Part shown: positions 60,780 to 64,000 of the stretch, piece by piece | Numbering within the stretch: position 1 is the stretch's first letter | How the letters are laid out: each line of letters opens with the position of its first letter | Assembly: GCF_030817275.1 (NCBI RefSeq) | Contig: NZ_JAUSZD010000002.1 | Coordinates: 5,766,001-5,830,000 of the forward strand | Source: Paenibacillus sp. V4I7 | Lineage (GTDB): Bacteria > Bacillota > Bacilli > Paenibacillales > NBRC-103111 | Direction: 5' to 3' | Length of the DNA: 64,000 bases | Notes under the pieces: generated by a model | Databases searched by the model: none | What the model was told of the DNA's origin: nothing | What the model saw: the letters and a program-made list of their open reading frames with translations, nothing else | Program-made: the position numbers and the translations under genes

Positions 60780-61778
60780 TTAGAACGTTACAATTACTTT
60801 GCCTTGCGAATGGCCAGTAGAGACTTTAACCAATGCCTTGTTAATGTCATTAAAATGATAAACGGAGTCTATTGAGGGCTTGATGTTTTCTTGTTCAACA
60901 AGATTAGTGACCTCTTGTAACTGACTGCCATTGGCCTGCACGAATATAAAACGATATTCAATTTGATGCTTGCGTGCCAAAGAATCGATGCGGGACCCAA
61001 CTAAGCCAAACAATAGTCTTTTCCATAATGGAAAATTCCGATCAGCCGCAAAGTGATAATTTGGCGCAGCTTTCAAGGATACCAATTTTCCTTGGGGTTT
61101 TAAAATCCCCATTTCGGCTTTGATCTCTTTGGTTCCCAAGGTGTCGATCACATAATCAATGTCGGATAGAACGTCTGCATAGTTCTCTTCTTTATAATTG
61201 ATGAATTGGTCTGCGCCAATCGACAGGGTACGTGATCTGCCTCTTTCACTGCCGCTTGTAATGACATACAAACCCATGGATTTGGCGATAGGAATTGCCA
61301 TTGCACCAAAGCCTCCGGTTCCTCCAGGAATAAACAGCTTTTTATTGGGCTGAGCATGAAGTATATCATGTAATGCTTGATATGCCGTCAAAGCAGTCAG
61401 GGGTACAGCCGCTGCTTCAGTAAACGAAAGATTTTCAGGCATGATGGCTATAGCCTCTTCCTTCACCGCTGCGTATTCCGCAAAAGCTCCAATTTGGTTT
61501 ATCGGCAATCGCGTATAAACATGATCACCCACACGGAAATTCACAACCTCTTTTCCTACGGCTTCAATAATGCCGGATAGTTCATTTCCTAAAGTTAATG
61601 GGAACTCATAATCAGAAATCATCCGAACACTGCCATTTATAATTAGAATATCTAATGGATTTACCCCCGCAGCTTTTACGTTAATGAGAACCTCATCGCT
61701 ATTGATTACCGGTATTTCCACCTCATTCAGTTCCAGTTGAATTTTTTTTGAATACTTGTGCATTTGCGCTGCTCTCAT
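60780..61778 (-). CDS. Zinc-type alcohol dehydrogenase-like (MDR) protein
   Basis: 332-residue medium-chain reductase of the quinone oxidoreductase kind. GroES-like domain with LTLGNELSGIIEAVGKEVVN, VGDHVYTRLPINQIGAFAEY and AAAVPLTALTAYQAL. Cofactor loop IPGGTGGFGAMAIPIAK (variant of GxGGxG), then GADQFINYKEENY and the end STGHSQGKVIVTF. It is an intact paralog of the broken gene at 58404-59414. The reaction is probably NADPH-dependent reduction of a carbonyl or quinone. Confidence 0.9.
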   Translation of the reverse strand: MRAAQMHKYSKKIQLELNEVEIPVINSDEVLINVKAAGVNPLDILIINGSVRMISDYEFPLTLGNELSGIIEAVGKEVVNFRVGDHVYTRLPINQIGAFAEYAAVKEEAIAIMPENLSFTEAAAVPLTALTAYQALHDILHAQPNKKLFIPGGTGGFGAMAIPIAKSMGLYVITSGSERGRSRTLSIGADQFINYKEENYADVLSDIDYVIDTLGTKEIKAEMGILKPQGKLVSLKAAPNYHFAADRNFPLWKRLLFGLVGSRIDSLARKHQIEYRFIFVQANGSQLQEVTNLVEQENIKPSIDSVYHFNDINKALVKVSTGHSQGKVIVTF

Positions 61779-61869
61779 GTCTTATCCTCTTTCTATGCAT
61801 AATCAGTGCTCGCGGAAGATGTATGGCGAACAATTTTCAGTTGTACGCCATTTTTACCTATACCTATTG

Positions 61870-62949
61870 TTACCTTTCTTTAGAAGCTAATTCAGTCATC
61901 GTAGGGTAATCCGTATATCCCTTGCTTCCGTGACCAAAGAATGTTGCCGGATCCGCTTCATTCAATGGCGCACCTTTTTGAAGTCGTTCCACTAAATCTG
62001 GATTAGCTAATGACCATATACCGACGGGTACGAGATCAGCAAGACCACTATCTATGTCAGCGCTAAGATCTACCAGTGCCCGTCCAGCCCGATTAACTAA
62101 CAATGGATTCGTCCAGAGGGAACGAATGTCTCGGAGCAGTTCTTCATTTCCGAGGTGCATAATATGAAGGTAAGCTAAATCCAATTGAGCTAATTCTTGC
62201 ACCAGGTAACGGTAAAGTTCAGGACCTTGTTCACCATCTTGAATTCCCCCAAGAGGGGTCCCAGGCGATATGCGGAAGCCAGTTCTTTCGGCTCCAATCT
62301 CATCGACGATGGCTCTTGCTACTTCAATGGCGAAGCGAGCACGATTTTCTATAGATCCGCCATATTCATCCGTCCGCGTATTCGAACTTTCCGCGATAAA
62401 TTGATTAATCAGATAACCGTTAGCTCCATGAATTTCAACACCATCAGCTCCTGCTGCAATAGCTGCCGCAGCCGCTTTGCGGAAGTCTTTAATGGTCGTT
62501 TGAATATCTTCTTTACTTAACTCACGTGGTACGGGGATATCCTGCATGCCTGTAACAGTAAACATTTCTACACCTGGCGCGATGGGGGAAGGTGCAACGG
62601 GTTGTCGATGATGGGGTGTATTGTCGGGGTGCGACATACGACCGGCATGCATCAATTGGATATACATATACCCACCTGCTCCATGCACTGCATCTGTAAC
62701 TTTTCTCCACCCTTCAATATGCTTTTCCGTATAGATCCCGGGAGTCCACAAGTAACCTTGACCATCATCTGAAGGTTGCGCACCTTCTGTAATAATAAGT
62801 CCCATGGATGCGCGCTGGGCGTAATAAAGGGAAGCCTCCTCTCCAGGCGTACCGTCTTGTTGAGCTCTACTACGTGTCATTGGTGCCATCGCTAACCGAT
62901 GAGGCAATTCCATTTTTCCGATTTTCGTTTTACTCCACAACTTTTCCAT
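61870..62949 (-). CDS. Old Yellow Enzyme-type flavin oxidoreductase (alkene reductase)
   Basis: FMN-dependent NADPH oxidoreductase, 359 residues, TIM barrel of the NemA/OYE group. LPHRLAMAPMTRSRA at the start, LIITEGAQPSDDGQGY, YIQLMHAGRMSHPDN, catalytic pair in GVEIHGANGYLINQF, then DEYGGSIENRARF and FRISPGTPLGGIQDGEQGPE. It reduces electrophilic alkenes, quinones or nitro compounds. It lies between the dehydrogenase and the second short-chain dehydrogenase, all on minus, 50 bases from the latter. Confidence 0.94.
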   Translation of the reverse strand: MEKLWSKTKIGKMELPHRLAMAPMTRSRAQQDGTPGEEASLYYAQRASMGLIITEGAQPSDDGQGYLWTPGIYTEKHIEGWRKVTDAVHGAGGYMYIQLMHAGRMSHPDNTPHHRQPVAPSPIAPGVEMFTVTGMQDIPVPRELSKEDIQTTIKDFRKAAAAAIAAGADGVEIHGANGYLINQFIAESSNTRTDEYGGSIENRARFAIEVARAIVDEIGAERTGFRISPGTPLGGIQDGEQGPELYRYLVQELAQLDLAYLHIMHLGNEELLRDIRSLWTNPLLVNRAGRALVDLSADIDSGLADLVPVGIWSLANPDLVERLQKGAPLNEADPATFFGHGSKGYTDYPTMTELASKER

Positions 62950-62999
62950 TCTTCCATATTCCCCTTTTCAAATGATGTATCCCATCAATCGAATAAATA

Positions 63000-63752
63000 T
63001 TACAGCCCTTCAAAGATCGGATAGATTGGCCCTCTCAAATTGAAATCATAATTCTGGTCTACGATCCCTACCACTTCGTTGCTATCAAAAAGATCCAGCA
63101 TGAAGCTCGCCATTTGCTTGGCAGTATGGTACTTAGGCAAGTTGGCTTTGTAATCAAAATCTTCGATATCGATTGATTTTTTCACGAATTCCGTTTCCGT
63201 TATGGCTGGTGCTAGAATTTTTGCCTTTGTTTTCGCGCCTTTCAGTTCGAGTTCTTTTGCAAGCCCTTCTGTGAAGGCACTCACATAATATTTAGATGCA
63301 GAGTAAGCAACACTACCGACAGCAATGATATATCCGAGTGCTGATGACACGTTAATTAACTGAGTACCTTCTACGTCAGCATAATCTCGCACATATAGTG
63401 TTGAAAGGATGGTCAAGGATTCGATGTTAACGCGTAACATGGTTTCGACTTTTTGTAGTTTCTGCTCGGCTACGAAGGAGCCTTCACCAAGCCCTGCATT
63501 ATTAATCCATGTCTCGATTTGATATTCCTTTAAATCGTTATACAGTGTATAGGCTTGATCCGTAACCGACAGGTCGCTTGTACGAATCACAACATCCACG
63601 TCAGGATGGTTATTTTGGATCGTCGATTTAAGCTCTTCTAATTTGTCCAATCTTCTGGCTACCAAAATCAAGTTTTTGCCACGTGCAGCGAACGCCAATG
63701 CTGTCTCATATCCAATGCCGGAGCTTGCTCCTGTGATCACGGTGTACTTCAT
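63000..63752 (-). CDS. Short-chain dehydrogenase/reductase (2)
   Basis: 250 residues from ATG 63752 (RBS GGAGGAG, 7 to 8 bases; a start 17 codons further up would run through the operator). TVITGASSGIGYETALAF, INNAGLGEGSF (NNAG), catalytic SVAYSASKYYVSAFTEGLAK. First gene of a minus-strand group with the Old Yellow Enzyme, controlled by the double palindrome upstream. Confidence 0.92.
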   Translation of the reverse strand: MKYTVITGASSGIGYETALAFAARGKNLILVARRLDKLEELKSTIQNNHPDVDVVIRTSDLSVTDQAYTLYNDLKEYQIETWINNAGLGEGSFVAEQKLQKVETMLRVNIESLTILSTLYVRDYADVEGTQLINVSSALGYIIAVGSVAYSASKYYVSAFTEGLAKELELKGAKTKAKILAPAITETEFVKKSIDIEDFDYKANLPKYHTAKQMASFMLDLFDSNEVVGIVDQNYDFNLRGPIYPIFEGL

Positions 63753-63792
63753 ATTAATCTCTCCTCCAGATTCATGTGTGTAATATAATTTA

Positions 63793-63815
63793 AGAATGAT
63801 CATTCTAATTAGAAT
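63793..63815. promoter_or_regulatory. TetR-like operator, copy 2, double palindrome
   Basis: Two perfect 14-bp palindromes overlapping by five bases: AGAATGATCATTCT (63793-63806) and ATTCTAATTAGAAT (63802-63815). They stand 40 to 60 bases before the second short-chain dehydrogenase start. The first is shared with the site at 60689. Confidence 0.65.
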
Positions 63816-63895
63816 AAAAAAAAGTTAGTTATAAATCTAACTTACTTTTACTATATCATTTCTAGAACGAACGGTAAAGAATATTTTTTGAAGGA

Positions 63896-64000
63896 TTAAA
63901 TCCTACCTATGCCTAGAAAGTGATCCCGTTGGTCATTATACCCAAAGTTCTTCTCTTTTACGGTCAGGATACTAGTTCTTTTCTCGGAGAAAGACAAGAA
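63896..64000 (-). CDS. Possible 3' end of a gene entering from the right edge
   Basis: The minus frame is open from the window edge to a stop at 63898-63896 and reads FLSFSEKRTSILTVKEKNFG then YNDQRDHFLGIGRI. It looks protein-like but is only 34 residues long and I do not recognise a family. The stretch 63816-63895 is AT-rich and noncoding. Confidence 0.35.
   Translation of the reverse strand, partial: FLSFSEKRTSILTVKEKNFGYNDQRDHFLGIGRI

Noticed and set aside
1-64000. tRNA, rRNA, CRISPR arrays, riboswitches, classical phage-defence systems
   Set aside because: Looked for by eye on both strands; no cloverleaf, repeat-spacer array or known aptamer core was convincing. Short or divergent ones could be missed without a covariance-model search.

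Overview
The window looks like chromosomal DNA of an endospore-forming Bacillota, most likely Paenibacillus or a close relative. Reasons: two alpha/beta-type small acid-soluble spore proteins (SASPs) behind sigma-G-like promoters, the sporulation proteins YlbJ and YunB, YutD next to lipA, a YycC-like small protein, strong GGAGG ribosome-binding sites (RBSs) and frequent TTG/GTG starts. No rRNA, tRNA, CRISPR array or intact insertion sequence was seen.

Layout. 1-3268 (minus): a ribose-type sugar importer (binding lipoprotein, double ATPase, permease cut by the window edge). 3422-4966: an RNase HI-like gene, an unknown gene and SASP 1. 5162-10371: a CUT1 sugar importer without its own ATPase, ending in a MetC-like C-S lyase. 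It is headed by a FadR-type GntR regulator gene that carries a frameshift, and the same operator overlaps the promoter of both regulator and operon. 10538-10718: four evenly spaced 17-bp palindromes outside any gene. 10923-15066: a Fur-controlled siderophore uptake locus. 15086-28891: mostly housekeeping and signalling genes (chemoreceptor, oligoendopeptidase F, GGDEF cyclase, truncated globin, YlbJ, glucan phosphorylase, PilZ protein, NAD kinase, YutD, lipoyl synthase). 29047-32071: nickel-pincer cofactor genes larE-larB-larC1 on plus, with the C-terminal half of LarC as a separate convergent gene on minus. 32188-34045: an M23 peptidase and YunB. 34046-36022: an odd accessory zone with a C-rich/G-poor strand, an IS1595-like gene that has lost its catalytic acids, and two microsatellites. 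36023-38150: small unknown or repeat proteins. 38213-48268 (minus): a tellurium/stress (Ter) locus: terB, three terD genes, a TerA-like fusion, terC, then after a hairpin an enzyme set (TIM-barrel lyase, phosphoribosyltransferase, StiP-like protein, HAD phosphatase, ATP-grasp enzyme). 48723-55591: unknown genes, a decayed Fur-family gene and a zinc-limitation cluster (zinc-independent L33, CobW-type GTPase, znuCBA) with three Zur-type boxes. 55734-64000: TetR regulator, SASP 2, phage-type ATP-dependent ligase, and oxidoreductases (two medium-chain dehydrogenases, one broken by a stop codon; two short-chain dehydrogenases; an Old Yellow Enzyme) with a shared TetR-like operator.

Best candidates for something new: the palindrome array at 10538-10718, the catalytically dead transposase-like gene with its unusual surroundings, the split inverted larC, and the GntR/CUT1/C-S lyase unit. 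All functional statements come from reading the sequence and family knowledge; no searches were run.
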